Assembly (NCBI RefSeq): GCF_029953285.1
Contig: NZ_JASAOI010000029.1
Span: 62,001 to 126,000 of the forward strand
DNA: 64,000 nucleotides
Direction of reading: 5' to 3'
Source: Yinghuangia seranimata
GTDB lineage: Bacteria; Actinomycetota; Actinomycetes; Streptomycetales; Streptomycetaceae
Part shown: in pieces, positions 26,699 through 34,473 of the stretch
Position numbering within the stretch: position 1 is the stretch's first letter
Layout: each line of letters starts with the position of its first letter
Translations under genes and position numbers: made by a program
The notes under the pieces: generated by a model
The model's database searches: none
Told to the model about the DNA's origin: nothing
What the model saw: the letters and a program-made list of their open reading frames with translations, nothing else

Positions 26699-27075
26699 AT
26701 GGAGTAGGCCTCCAGCGTCTCCTCCGCGTCGGCGGTCACCTGGTGCGGGACCTGCGTCGGGATGTAGACGATCTGGCCGCGTTGCACGCGGAGTTCGCGT
26801 TCGCCCAGGGTCATGACGCCGGATCCCGCGGCGATCAGCCACAGTTCCTGGACCTCGTGCTGGTCGGGGAAGGACGTCTCGCCGGCGGCGACGCACCACC
26901 ACGAGGCCTTGACGGGTGCGACCGACTGCCCGTCGGAGGCTTGCGGCAGCAGGTGTTCGACGGCGGACTTGCCTTCGTAGGCCTCGATCAGCAGTTCGCC
27001 GGTGAGGATGCCGCCGGTCGCGGCGTCCGGCGGTGGGGCGGTGTCGCCCAGCGGGGTGGTGATGGGGGCGGTCAC
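26689..27075 (-). CDS. Stand-alone cupin, probable partner half of a split hydrazine synthetase
   Basis: A 128-residue single-domain cupin. Motif 1 is degenerate (DQHEVQELWLIAAGSG, residues 71-86) with H73 and E77 as likely metal ligands, and motif 2 ends in IPTQVPHQV with H111. The N-terminal 25 residues are Thr/Pro-rich. GTG at 27075 is the only start giving an intact cupin; the open frame upstream lies in the hydroxylase gene. In characterised hydrazine synthetases the metal cupin is the N-terminal domain of the same chain as the MetRS-like domain and performs the N-N rearrangement. The last codons overlap the FAD-enzyme start by ten bases. The neighbouring hydroxylase and oxidase make a generic cupin role less likely. 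Confidence 0.87.
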   Translation of the reverse strand: MTAPITTPLGDTAPPPDAATGGILTGELLIEAYEGKSAVEHLLPQASDGQSVAPVKASWWCVAAGETSFPDQHEVQELWLIAAGSGVMTLGERELRVQRGQIVYIPTQVPHQVTADAEETLEAYSIWW

Positions 27076-27134
27076 GGTGGTGGTACCTGCTTTCTGCGGG
27101 ACGGTCGCGCGGGGCGCCCGCGACCGGGTGCGGG

Positions 27135-28415
27135 TCAGTGCAGGGCGATGGTGGTGTCGGGCAGCGAGAGGTCGTAGCGCTTGCCGCCGCTGAGGCTGTT
27201 GAGGATCACCGCGCTGCGCCACGCGTTCAGCGAGAGGTTCGGGTCGGCGACACCGTGCGTCGGGCGGGCGGCGTTCTGCACGTAGATGCCGCGGTCCGGC
27301 GGCCCGTCCCATGCGAGCCGGTAGTCCGGCTGGACGTCGGGGCGGCCGTCGCGGGCGGCGATGCGGTCGGCCAGGGGCTCCAGCAGTGCGGGCATCGTGT
27401 CGGTGTATCCGGTGGCCAGGACCACCGCGTCGACCTGCACGGTCGTCGGCTCGTGGTCGGCGTCCGCGGCCGTATCGGTCAGGCGGGCGTGCAGTACGGG
27501 GCCGTCCGACGTGAGCGCGGCCAGGCGGTGGCCGGGCAGGACGCGGTGGAGCACCCGGTCGTCCGCGTCGACGAGGTAGTCGAGTTCGTACAGGCGCGCG
27601 TAGATCTGTTGGAGCAGGTCCGCGCTGACGCCGTCGCTGGACAGGACCTGTTCGCTCAGCAGTCGGCGCCGCTGATCGGCACCGAGGGCGTTGAAGTGCT
27701 GGGCGTAGCTGGGGTTGTACCACTCGTTCGCGAAGGGCGAGTCGTCGAGCGGCAGCAGACCCGACCGGCCGGTCACCCACGTCAGCCCGCTCGGCCGGTC
27801 GGGCCGCCGGATCAGGTCCAGCACCACCTCCGCCGCGCTCTGGCCGCCGCCGACGACGAGCACCCGGGCGCGGCGCAGGCGGTCGCGGTGCCGCAGGTAC
27901 TCCGACGCGTGGAACACGCGTGGGCCGAGCAGCGCGCGGGCCGGCTCAGGGATGTGCGGTGCCCGTCCGACCCCGAGCACCACATTGCGCGCCGGCACGG
28001 CGCCCACCCGGGTGCGGACGAGGAAGTCCCCGTCGTCGTTCACCTCTACGGCCTCGACCTCACGGTCAAGTTCGACCTCCGGCCACTGGCTCGCGGCCCA
28101 TCGGTAGTACTGCGCGAACTCCTGGCGGCTGACCCCGGACCGGTGCGCGACCAGCGCCCGGTGCAGGCGTCCGGTGTCGCGCAGGAACGCGGTGAAGGAG
28201 TAGGGGCTGGTCGGGTCGACCATCCGGACCAGGTCCTTGATCGGATCGACCTGCAGGGCCGCCCCGGCGACCATCAGTCCCGGGTGCCACTCCAGCCGGG
28301 CGTGCCGTTCCAGGACCCGGAACTCCAGGTCCTCGTGCGGTTTCGCCAGCGCGGCCAGGCTCAGGTTGGCGGGCCCGGCCCCGACGGCGACGAAATCAAG
28401 CGCTCGTTCCCCCAT
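27135..28415 (-). CDS. Lysine/ornithine N-hydroxylase (SidA/IucD family), probably lysine N6-monooxygenase
   Basis: A 426-residue FAD/NADPH N-hydroxylating monooxygenase. FAD motif VGAGPANLSL at 11-20, substrate-side LQVDPIKDLVRMVDPTSPYS at 55-72, NADPH motif VVGGGQSAAEVVLDL at 187-201 and the terminal LATGYTD are all clear. It would make N6-hydroxylysine (or N5-hydroxyornithine). No siderophore synthetase of the IucA/IucC type, NRPS or hydroxamate acylase is encoded here, whereas a cupin, a MetRS-like protein and a DAO oxidase are, so the hydroxylamine is more likely the electrophile for N-N bond formation. CGGAG lies seven bases before ATG; the GNAT gene ends 12 bases upstream. Confidence 0.93.
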   Translation of the reverse strand: MGERALDFVAVGAGPANLSLAALAKPHEDLEFRVLERHARLEWHPGLMVAGAALQVDPIKDLVRMVDPTSPYSFTAFLRDTGRLHRALVAHRSGVSRQEFAQYYRWAASQWPEVELDREVEAVEVNDDGDFLVRTRVGAVPARNVVLGVGRAPHIPEPARALLGPRVFHASEYLRHRDRLRRARVLVVGGGQSAAEVVLDLIRRPDRPSGLTWVTGRSGLLPLDDSPFANEWYNPSYAQHFNALGADQRRRLLSEQVLSSDGVSADLLQQIYARLYELDYLVDADDRVLHRVLPGHRLAALTSDGPVLHARLTDTAADADHEPTTVQVDAVVLATGYTDTMPALLEPLADRIAARDGRPDVQPDYRLAWDGPPDRGIYVQNAARPTHGVADPNLSLNAWRSAVILNSLSGGKRYDLSLPDTTIALH

Positions 28416-28427
28416 GGCGCGGCTCCG

Positions 28428-29090
28428 TCAGCCCGCGTGGCCGGAGAAGGCCTCGAGGCGCTTCCGGAGGAGGTCACGGACGTCGGGCCACCGCGCGGCG
28501 GGCACGGAGTACATGGCGGAGTCGCGCAGGGTGCCGTCGAGCCGCCGCTCGTAGCAGCGCAGGGTGCCCTCGTACTCGGCGCCGATCCCGGCGATCGCCC
28601 GCCGGGAGCGGACGTTGCGGACGTCGGTGCGGAACTGCACACGCCCGCAGCCCAGGACCTCGAAGGCGAGGCGCAGCAGGAGCAGCTTCGCCTCGGGGTT
28701 GACCACGCCGCCCCACACGTCGGGGCTGTACGCGGTGGCCCCGATCTCCAGGCGGGCGTCGTGGACGGACACGTCCTGGTACGACGACATCCCGAGCACG
28801 GTGCCCTCCGGGACGCCGAACCGGGAACTGTTCGCCAGGACGACCCAGAGCCTGCGCGCGGGGTCGGTGTTCATCAGGCGCAGGCCGCCCTCGGCCTCCG
28901 CCTCGCTGCGGGGCCGAGGCGCGCCGAAGTGCGTCCAGACCTCGTCGGCGTCGAGCGCGCGGAACAGCCCGGCGGCGTGCTCCTCGGGGACAGCGGCGAC
29001 CAGTCGGACGTGCTCTCCGACAAGTTCCGAACCGGGCGGCACAGGCCAGGTCATCGGCCCCCACGGGGCCTGGTCGGGTGCGATGGTCAT
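28428..29090 (-). CDS. GNAT-family N-acyltransferase (RimJ/RimL-like)
   Basis: A 220-residue acyl-CoA transferase, first gene of the operon. It has the RimJ/RimL pattern: GEHVRLVAAVPEEHAAGLF at the start, the beta-strand EIGATAYSPDVWGGVVNPEAKLLLL that forms the acyl-CoA site, and VQFRTDVRNVRSRRAI as the last conserved segment. Enzymes of this type acetylate or succinylate amines. In a hydrazine pathway it could acylate the free hydrazine or hydroxylamine as protection or as part of the scaffold (inference), as an N-succinyltransferase does in triacsin formation. GGATTCC precedes ATG. Confidence 0.88.
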   Translation of the reverse strand: MTIAPDQAPWGPMTWPVPPGSELVGEHVRLVAAVPEEHAAGLFRALDADEVWTHFGAPRPRSEAEAEGGLRLMNTDPARRLWVVLANSSRFGVPEGTVLGMSSYQDVSVHDARLEIGATAYSPDVWGGVVNPEAKLLLLRLAFEVLGCGRVQFRTDVRNVRSRRAIAGIGAEYEGTLRCYERRLDGTLRDSAMYSVPAARWPDVRDLLRKRLEAFSGHAG

Positions 29091-29140
29091 ACGGGATTCC
29101 TTCGCTGGTCAGCGGGGCCGTTCCAGCGGCGCGAAAAACA

Positions 29141-29190
29141 TGAACATGCGTCGCGTTCACTTTCTTAGCCGACGCGCGAAGGCACGTCAA
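29141..29190 (-). promoter_or_regulatory. Promoter and dyad operator of the hydrazine-type operon
   Basis: On the minus strand TTGACG (29185-29190) and TAAGAA (29162-29167) are separated by exactly 17 bases, a good sigma-70-type promoter. Directly after the -10 box lies the dyad TGAAC-N9-GTTCA (29141-29159), positioned to block RNA polymerase and of the size bound by TetR repressors. The operon's last gene encodes a TetR protein. The ATG of the first gene is at 29090, leaving a leader of about 65 bases. Confidence 0.6.
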
Positions 29191-29265
29191 CGCCTCAGCG
29201 GTTGTTGGCCTTTGGCGCCGCGGCGCCCGCACGCGCCGCAGGAATCACCAGATGTCCGTTATGCC

Positions 29266-29297
29266 GCAGGCCCGGACCGTGAACGGTCCGGGCCTGC
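29266..29297 (-). terminator. Strong hairpin terminator between 29326 gene and hydrazine operon
   Basis: A perfect 14-base-pair stem (29266-29279 with 29284-29297) closes a TGAA loop. It lies 29 bases after the stop of the small minus-strand gene and upstream of the operon promoter, so it insulates the biosynthetic operon from transcription entering from the right. There is no U-tract, usual for actinomycetes. Confidence 0.75.
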
Positions 29298-29325
29298 GTC
29301 GTAGCGGTGTGGCGGGAGGGTCGGT

Positions 29326-29550
29326 TCAGGACGTGAACCCGAGGCGGCTGAGGGCCTGGGTCAGTTCCCGCGAGGAGAAGTCGCGGCGGCTCTGGCCGGT
29401 GATGACCTCGCCGACCTGCATCACCGGAAATGTGGTTTGCCCGATGACCACTGCGGCGCCGGTGACGGGCTCAGGCTCCACGCCCTTCATCAGCCTTTCC
29501 ACCTCGTTCTTGTCGAAGTCGAAGGCGACGCCGGCGATAACTACACGCAT
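29326..29550 (-). CDS. Small conserved hypothetical protein
   Basis: A 74-residue soluble protein that begins MRVVIAGVAFDFDKNEVERL and ends ALSRLGFTS. The pattern of short hydrophobic strands followed by amphipathic helices suggests a compact alpha/beta fold, and the middle sequence ITGQSRRDFSSRELTQAL looks helical. GGAG lies seven bases before ATG, and the strong hairpin after the stop supports a real, separately terminated gene. I do not recognise a function. It lies between the helicase gene (end at 29659) and the operon promoter. Confidence 0.7.
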   Translation of the reverse strand: MRVVIAGVAFDFDKNEVERLMKGVEPEPVTGAAVVIGQTTFPVMQVGEVITGQSRRDFSSRELTQALSRLGFTS

Positions 29551-29658
29551 GGTGCTCCAAGGTTGCGTTGGGGTCGGGCGGAAGTCCGCCCGCTCGGGGG
29601 TGAGTTCGATGTGCGTGAGGCGAAGCGCCTGACACGCGGTCCTCGTGCGCCGATGCGG

Positions 29659-31080
29659 CTACGCGGCGCCGCGACGCGGTGCGACGCGAGCGCGGCCTCG
29701 CGGCTGCTGCCCTTCCGACGCGGCGGGGCGCCGTGAACGTGTGGTGCCGCCGCGTCGACGGGGTTTCGGCGCACCGCCGCGTTCCGAAGCCTCGGCAGGC
29801 GCCGGGGCGATCGTCACCGGTACGCCGGGGGGCGCCTGAGCTCCCGTGAGGCGCCGGAGTTCGGCGCCGCCGGAACGGACCTGAGTGGTTCGGGCGGTGA
29901 CGCCCGCGGCGGTCATCAGGCGGTTCATGTCGCGGCGCTGGTCGGGCAGCACCAGGGTGACGACCATGCCGGAAGCCCCGGCCCGGGCCGTACGGCCGCC
30001 CCGGTGGAGGTAGTCCTTGGCGTCGGCGGGCGGGTCCACGTTCACCACGAGGTCGAGGTCGTCCACGTGGATCCCGCGTGCCGCCACATTGGTGGCCACG
30101 AGCACGCTGACGCGGCCGGACTTGAAGTGCGCGAGCGTGCGGGTCCGCTGCGGCTGGGACTTGCCGCCGTGCAACGCGGCGGCGGGCACGCCGCTCTTGA
30201 GCAGGTGCCGGGTGAGGCGGTCGACGGCGTGCTTGGTGTCCAGGAACATGATCACCCGGCCGTCGCGCGCCGCGATTTCGGTGGCTGTCGCGTGCTTGTC
30301 CGTGCCGTTCACATAGAACATGTGGTGTTCCATGGTGGTGACCGCGCCCGCCGGAGGATCCACCGAGTGAACGACCGGATCGTGCAGGTAGCCGCGGACA
30401 AGGCGGTCCACGTTGCGGTCGAGGGTCGCCGAGAACAACATGCGCTGTCCGTCCGGGCGCACCTTGTCGAGCAGTTCGGTGACCTGCGGCAGGAAGCCCA
30501 TGTCGGTCATCTGGTCGGCCTCGTCGAGCACGGTGATGCCGACCTGGTCCAGCCGGCAGTCGCCGCGCGCTATCAGGTCCTTCAGCCGCCCGGGGGTGGC
30601 CACCACGACCTCCGCGCCGTCACGGAGCGCGTTGGCCTGACCGCGGAGGGAGAGGCCGCCGACGACGGTGGCCGTGCGCAGACGCAGCGCCTGGGCGTAC
30701 GGGGCCAGGGCGTCGGTGACCTGCTGAGCCAGCTCGCGGGTCGGAACGAGAATCATGGCCAGGGGCCGACGGGGTTCGGCCCGGCGCCCGGCCGTTCGGG
30801 CGAGCACCGCCAGGCCGAACGCCAAGGTCTTGCCCGATCCGGTACGGCCGCGGCCGAGCACGTCACGCCCGGCCAGCGCGTTGGGCAGCGTCGCGGCCTG
30901 GATCGGAAACGGCACGGTCACCCCCTGGGCGCCGAGCGCCGCGAGCAGCGCCGGCGGCATGTCCAGATCGGCGAAAGCCGTCGCGGCGGGCAGCGGCGGG
31001 GCCGTCGGGACGGGTGCGGTGAACTCAGCCGTGCCGCGCGTACGCGGCGGCCGGCTGTTCGCCCTGCCTCGTCGGTTCAC
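29659..31080 (-). CDS. DEAD-box RNA helicase
   Basis: A 473-residue ATP-dependent RNA helicase. In order: Q motif region FPIQAATLP, Walker A GRTGSGKT (A/G-x4-GKT), PTRELA, TPGRL, DEAD as VLDEADQM, SAT as LFSATLD, then the second RecA domain with ALHGGKSQ, LVATNVAARGIHV and HRGGRTARAG. Both N- and C-terminal tails are Arg/Ala/Pro-rich, the C-terminal one strongly basic (RRRGGTTRSRRPA), as in RNA-binding tails. It probably remodels RNA structure in the cold or in ribosome assembly. Its start is 150 bases downstream of a cold-shock gene in the same direction; a perfect hairpin at 31178-31212 separates them, so read-through would be needed for joint expression. Confidence 0.95.
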   Translation of the reverse strand: MNRRGRANSRPPRTRGTAEFTAPVPTAPPLPAATAFADLDMPPALLAALGAQGVTVPFPIQAATLPNALAGRDVLGRGRTGSGKTLAFGLAVLARTAGRRAEPRRPLAMILVPTRELAQQVTDALAPYAQALRLRTATVVGGLSLRGQANALRDGAEVVVATPGRLKDLIARGDCRLDQVGITVLDEADQMTDMGFLPQVTELLDKVRPDGQRMLFSATLDRNVDRLVRGYLHDPVVHSVDPPAGAVTTMEHHMFYVNGTDKHATATEIAARDGRVIMFLDTKHAVDRLTRHLLKSGVPAAALHGGKSQPQRTRTLAHFKSGRVSVLVATNVAARGIHVDDLDLVVNVDPPADAKDYLHRGGRTARAGASGMVVTLVLPDQRRDMNRLMTAAGVTARTTQVRSGGAELRRLTGAQAPPGVPVTIAPAPAEASERGGAPKPRRRGGTTRSRRPAASEGQQPRGRARVAPRRGAA

Positions 31081-31177
31081 GGAGTACCTCCCTCGAAGCG
31101 GCGCGCATCGAGGGATTGCCGGGCGTATGGACGCCGCCGGGAATCACGGGCACGAGCCGGGAACGGAAAACGCAACG

Positions 31178-31212
31178 AGCTGGGTCCCGCGCCGGAGGCG
31201 CGGGACCCAGCT
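31178..31212 (-). terminator. Terminator hairpin behind the cold-shock gene
   Basis: A perfect 16-base-pair stem (31178-31193 with 31197-31212) with a GGA loop, 18 bases after the cold-shock stop codon. It could act as a terminator or attenuator between the cold-shock gene and the helicase. Confidence 0.75.
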
Positions 31213-31230
31213 GCGCGGACGCTTCGGCCG

Positions 31231-31434
31231 TCAGGCAGGAACGATGTTCTCCGCCTGCGGGCCCTTCTGGCCCTGGGTCACGTCGAAGCTGACCTTCTGG
31301 CCTTCCTGCAGCTCACGGAAGCCCTGGGCGGCGATGTTCGAGTAGTGGGCGAAAACGTCGGGGCCGCCGCCGTCCTGCTCGATGAAGCCGAAGCCCTTTT
31401 CCGAGTTGAACCACTTCACGGTGCCGGTAGCCAT
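31231..31434 (-). CDS. Cold-shock protein (CspA family)
   Basis: A 67-residue single-stranded nucleic-acid-binding protein with the RNP1 motif KGFGFIEQ and RNP2-like VFAHYSNI, the five-strand OB fold of CspA. Like its relatives it should act as an RNA chaperone. The start at 31434 is fixed by the conserved [10 protein letters not shown]. The AT-rich stretch upstream (31480-31610) suggests a long structured leader, as in many cold-shock genes. The next gene in the direction of transcription is an RNA helicase, a functionally sensible neighbour. Confidence 0.96.
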   Translation of the reverse strand: MATGTVKWFNSEKGFGFIEQDGGGPDVFAHYSNIAAQGFRELQEGQKVSFDVTQGQKGPQAENIVPA

Positions 31435-31877
31435 GCCGCTCTCCTTCGGGGTGCTGCTGGGGCTCGCACTGCGCGGCCCGCTCATCGCTGTGATGATCAC
31501 CCCGTCCCGAAAAATCCGGGAATACGCATATTTCTGCGGAAAAACACCGGCGGGAAATACGTTTTTGGGAACCACTACTGCAACTGATTTGAGCCTAGCA
31601 CGCGCCGACCAGGCGGCCAGGGCGCCGAAGCGCGCGTCGCACGACCTCGGAATTTCGATCGGTATCACGATATGCCCGCAGGTGCGCCGCTCGGCGGAGG
31701 CGTGGTGGAAGCGTGGCGGAAGCCGCCGTTTCGGGGGTGCCCTGCCGCAACGCGACGGCGCTCATCCGTTCGAGCGGCGCCCGACCGGGACGGGCGCATC
31801 TTCCTTACGAGAAGCGGAAGTTCCGCTGCCGTGGTGCGGCGGGCGGACCTAGCCTGGGGTTCCGAGGGGGGATTGTC
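31435..31877. promoter_or_regulatory. Intergenic region: cold-shock leader/promoter and start region of the HExxH gene
   Basis: 443 bases between divergent genes. The part at about 31500-31610 is conspicuously AT-rich for this genome (runs such as CCGAAAAATCC and GGAAATACGTTTTTGGGAA) and probably holds the cold-shock promoter and 5' leader on the minus strand. The part at 31640-31877 is GC-rich with no convincing gene; the short frames there lack ribosome sites. CCTAGCCTGG at about 31847-31856 contains a weak -10-like box for the plus-strand gene. Confidence 0.4.
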
Positions 31878-33524
31878 ATGACACCAGAACAACTTGCCGC
31901 GCTGGAGCGGATCATCCAGCTGCTCTCGCGGCTCGTCGTGGACCTGAATGTGGTGGCCGAGGGGATGGCGTCACCGGGCGCGGTGCCGGAGGCGCGCGGG
32001 CGCTATGCGGAGTTGGATGCGGCGCTGACCACGCTGGTCAGCAGCGTCGAGGCGAGCACCGACGACGGTATCGAGTGCGCGGTGCTCAAGGCCGTCCGGC
32101 GCATGCTCGCCGAAGGCGTCGGATCACGGCTGACGCCGTCGAGCGGACAGGCGCCTGCCGCCCCCGCGTGGCACGCGATGGAGATGGCGTGCCGTCTGGA
32201 GGAGAAGTCGCTGCGGCGGCTCTTCGACGTGGGCGGGAAGCCGGTGCTCCCGGCGGCGGAACAGGTCGGGCCGGCGAAGGGCATGATGCACCGCACGTGC
32301 CTGGTCGCCGGGAACACCGTGCAGGTCGAGGACCGCAAGCCGGTGGAACTGTGCGAGTTCAGCATGTCTCTGCTCGCGCTGCGCGAACGCGGGGTCAAGC
32401 GCGTGTTCTTCGACAACGCGGCCACGGTGCCCGCGATCGAGCTGAAGTGGCTGTGCAACGTGGCCGCCGAGCTCTTCGACGCGAACTACCGCCAGTTCGG
32501 GCGCGTGCTCAACGCCCCGGTCGCGATCCCCGACGCCGGCAAGACGCTGTTCACGCACTTCACGTTCCATGTCTCGTGCACCCTGCGGATCCGGTGGGAG
32601 GAGTACCAGATCCGCCCCACGGCCACGTTCGGCGAGACCGTCGAGCAGCTGAAGGCACGCCTGATCCAGACCTTCAAACTGGCCGGCGTCCGCGAGGACG
32701 GCCGTGTGTGGAAGGCGGACGAGCTCGTCCAGCTGTTCAACGCGCTGACCAAGATCCCGGTCGCGGACCAGAAGGTCCTGCGGGGATGCACCGTCATCCG
32801 CAAGCCGACGCCCACGGCGGAGCAGAAGAAGGCCGCGCTCGCCCAGGCCAAGGCGACCGCGACGACCAAGGTCGGCGCGCCGGTGGAGGAACCGGAGGAC
32901 GAAGGGGACGAGTCCGCGCACTACAACGTGTACTCGCACTCGATCGCCATGCTCGACGGGTGCTTCCCCAGCGAGGACTTCGGTTTCGTCGGCGTCGGCG
33001 CGGCGCTCGCCCCGTACTCTCACTGGGTCATCATCCACGAGGTCGGCCACGCCGTGGAACTGCGGGATTGGAAGCTGGAGTACGACAAACTCGGCCCCGC
33101 GGCCCTCGAGGCCGAACTGGACGACGTGCAGGCACGGAAGAAGGCCGCGAACGCCTGGCTTGCCGGCCCCGGCCAGAGTGCCCCGATCCCGGAGTACCGG
33201 ACCAAGAGCCAGGAATCCATCGAACTCGGCAAGAAGGAAAGCGAGTTGCTCGGCAAGATCGGCGACTGCCACATCGCCCAGGCGAAGATGGGCTCGTCGC
33301 GGCGCGCCAACACCTCGTCGTCGGCCTGCCTCAGGCTCTTCACCACGAAGGTGAAGGCGCTGCACGTCGACCCGTTCACGCCGTACGCGTACGACAAGTG
33401 GGCCACGAAGCCCGGCGAGTTCTTCGCCGAGGCCTACACGATGTACCTCAACGAGCCGCACATCCTGGCCTACATCTCGGCCGACCTCTTCGCATGGTTC
33501 GAGGAGGGCAGGTACCGGGTCTGA
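31878..33524 (+). CDS. Putative zinc metallopeptidase-like protein (HEVGH), function unknown
   Basis: A 548-residue protein without a signal peptide. The zinc signature HEVGHAVE starts at residue 387, and the sequence KPGEFFAEAYTMYL (511-524) places glutamates about 125 residues later, as expected for a third metal ligand of a gluzincin-like fold. The segment between is mainly charged and helical. The N-terminal 100 residues are helical (EQLAALERIIQLLSRLVVDL). The start is ATG at 31878 with GAGGGGGGA upstream; the longer open frame from 31713 has no ribosome site. I know no family name for the whole chain. It might be an intracellular peptidase or an effector/toxin-like protein; neither is shown. 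Confidence 0.7.
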   Translation: MTPEQLAALERIIQLLSRLVVDLNVVAEGMASPGAVPEARGRYAELDAALTTLVSSVEASTDDGIECAVLKAVRRMLAEGVGSRLTPSSGQAPAAPAWHAMEMACRLEEKSLRRLFDVGGKPVLPAAEQVGPAKGMMHRTCLVAGNTVQVEDRKPVELCEFSMSLLALRERGVKRVFFDNAATVPAIELKWLCNVAAELFDANYRQFGRVLNAPVAIPDAGKTLFTHFTFHVSCTLRIRWEEYQIRPTATFGETVEQLKARLIQTFKLAGVREDGRVWKADELVQLFNALTKIPVADQKVLRGCTVIRKPTPTAEQKKAALAQAKATATTKVGAPVEEPEDEGDESAHYNVYSHSIAMLDGCFPSEDFGFVGVGAALAPYSHWVIIHEVGHAVELRDWKLEYDKLGPAALEAELDDVQARKKAANAWLAGPGQSAPIPEYRTKSQESIELGKKESELLGKIGDCHIAQAKMGSSRRANTSSSACLRLFTTKVKALHVDPFTPYAYDKWATKPGEFFAEAYTMYLNEPHILAYISADLFAWFEEGRYRV

Positions 33525-33535
33525 GAGTTGGCAGA

Positions 33536-34255
33536 TCAGCGTAAGCGCCTGCTGACCTCACCTCGTCGTCCGGCGCCGAGGACCCGCATGACGCCCTCGG
33601 GTGTCCAGGTGCCCTCGGCGCCTGGACACCCCGCGAGATACTCCGCGGCCCGCGCGTGGGACCACCGGTGCGCCTCGACGAGTCCGGACGCGAAGTGCCG
33701 GAGGTACGCGGCGACGGGCGCGTTCAAGGCGACCTGCGAGCTGCGCCACGGCGCCGTGAACGTCAGGACCGGGTAGCCGTCCAACCACCCCGGGCAGACC
33801 AGCGTTTCGTAGCGCCCCGGCCCCAACGCGGCCGTGCCGTCGCGGATGACGGCCCGCAGGTCGAGGTCCGCGTCCGGGGGCCGGTACATCTCCTGTGCGG
33901 CGAGATCCGAGAACTGCCCGGCCGTGACGAGGTACGCGTGTGCGGGCGTCTCGCCTTCGGCGTGCGGGTCGTAGAACCCGAGGCCGCCTGTCCAGGCCGT
34001 CGACTCCGACGCGAAGTAGAGCCGGCCTCGGAGCGTGACCGGCCGGGTCCGACTCGGCGGCGCGGCGTCCCGGCAGCCGGGGTAGGTGCGGGCGCCGTGG
34101 GGAGGGCGACCGCCGCTGAGGTAGAAGGCCAGCCGACGGGCGTCCATGTTGGAGCCGTACGAGGCGTACCAGACCCGTTTCGGGGCCGGTTCCCGGCCGC
34201 CGGTGGCGCACACACGTTCGATGCACGTCGGTCCGAGGTCATCACCGTGGGGCAC
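33536..34255 (-). CDS. Gamma-glutamylcyclotransferase-like (AIG2/GGCT-fold) protein
   Basis: A 239-residue protein with the GGCT signature VWYASYGSNM near residue 29, where the YGSN loop binds the gamma-glutamyl group in characterised enzymes. Later YETLVCPGWLDGYPVLTF and the Arg-rich middle are as in Streptomyces homologues, many of which are labelled histone-deacetylase-like or hypothetical. The catalytic glutamate typical of GGCT cannot be placed with certainty. GTG at 34255 has GGGAGGA five bases before it and is preferred to an in-frame start 42 bases upstream. It is convergent with the HExxH gene. Confidence 0.75.
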   Translation of the reverse strand: MPHGDDLGPTCIERVCATGGREPAPKRVWYASYGSNMDARRLAFYLSGGRPPHGARTYPGCRDAAPPSRTRPVTLRGRLYFASESTAWTGGLGFYDPHAEGETPAHAYLVTAGQFSDLAAQEMYRPPDADLDLRAVIRDGTAALGPGRYETLVCPGWLDGYPVLTFTAPWRSSQVALNAPVAAYLRHFASGLVEAHRWSHARAAEYLAGCPGAEGTWTPEGVMRVLGAGRRGEVSRRLR

Positions 34256-34473
34256 GAGTCCTCCCGGGGGACGTTTCGCCTCCTTCCAGAATCGCACTCA
34301 AGTGCGCCCACCCGACCACTACCGGCCACATCATCGCCGTGTCGCTTTTCTCCAATACCGCGCCGCGCACCCGCCGGATGGTTGTGCGTGTCGGTGAGCG
34401 CGGCGGCCAAGCGGTGAGCACCGTGGGCGCGTGCGGGCCGATCCTTCCCGAACTCCGCACGGAGAGGCCGTCC

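Noticed and set aside
27135-28415. Siderophore pathway from the N-hydroxylase
   Set aside because: No hydroxamate-forming acylase with siderophore synthetase, NRPS or ferric transporter is present.
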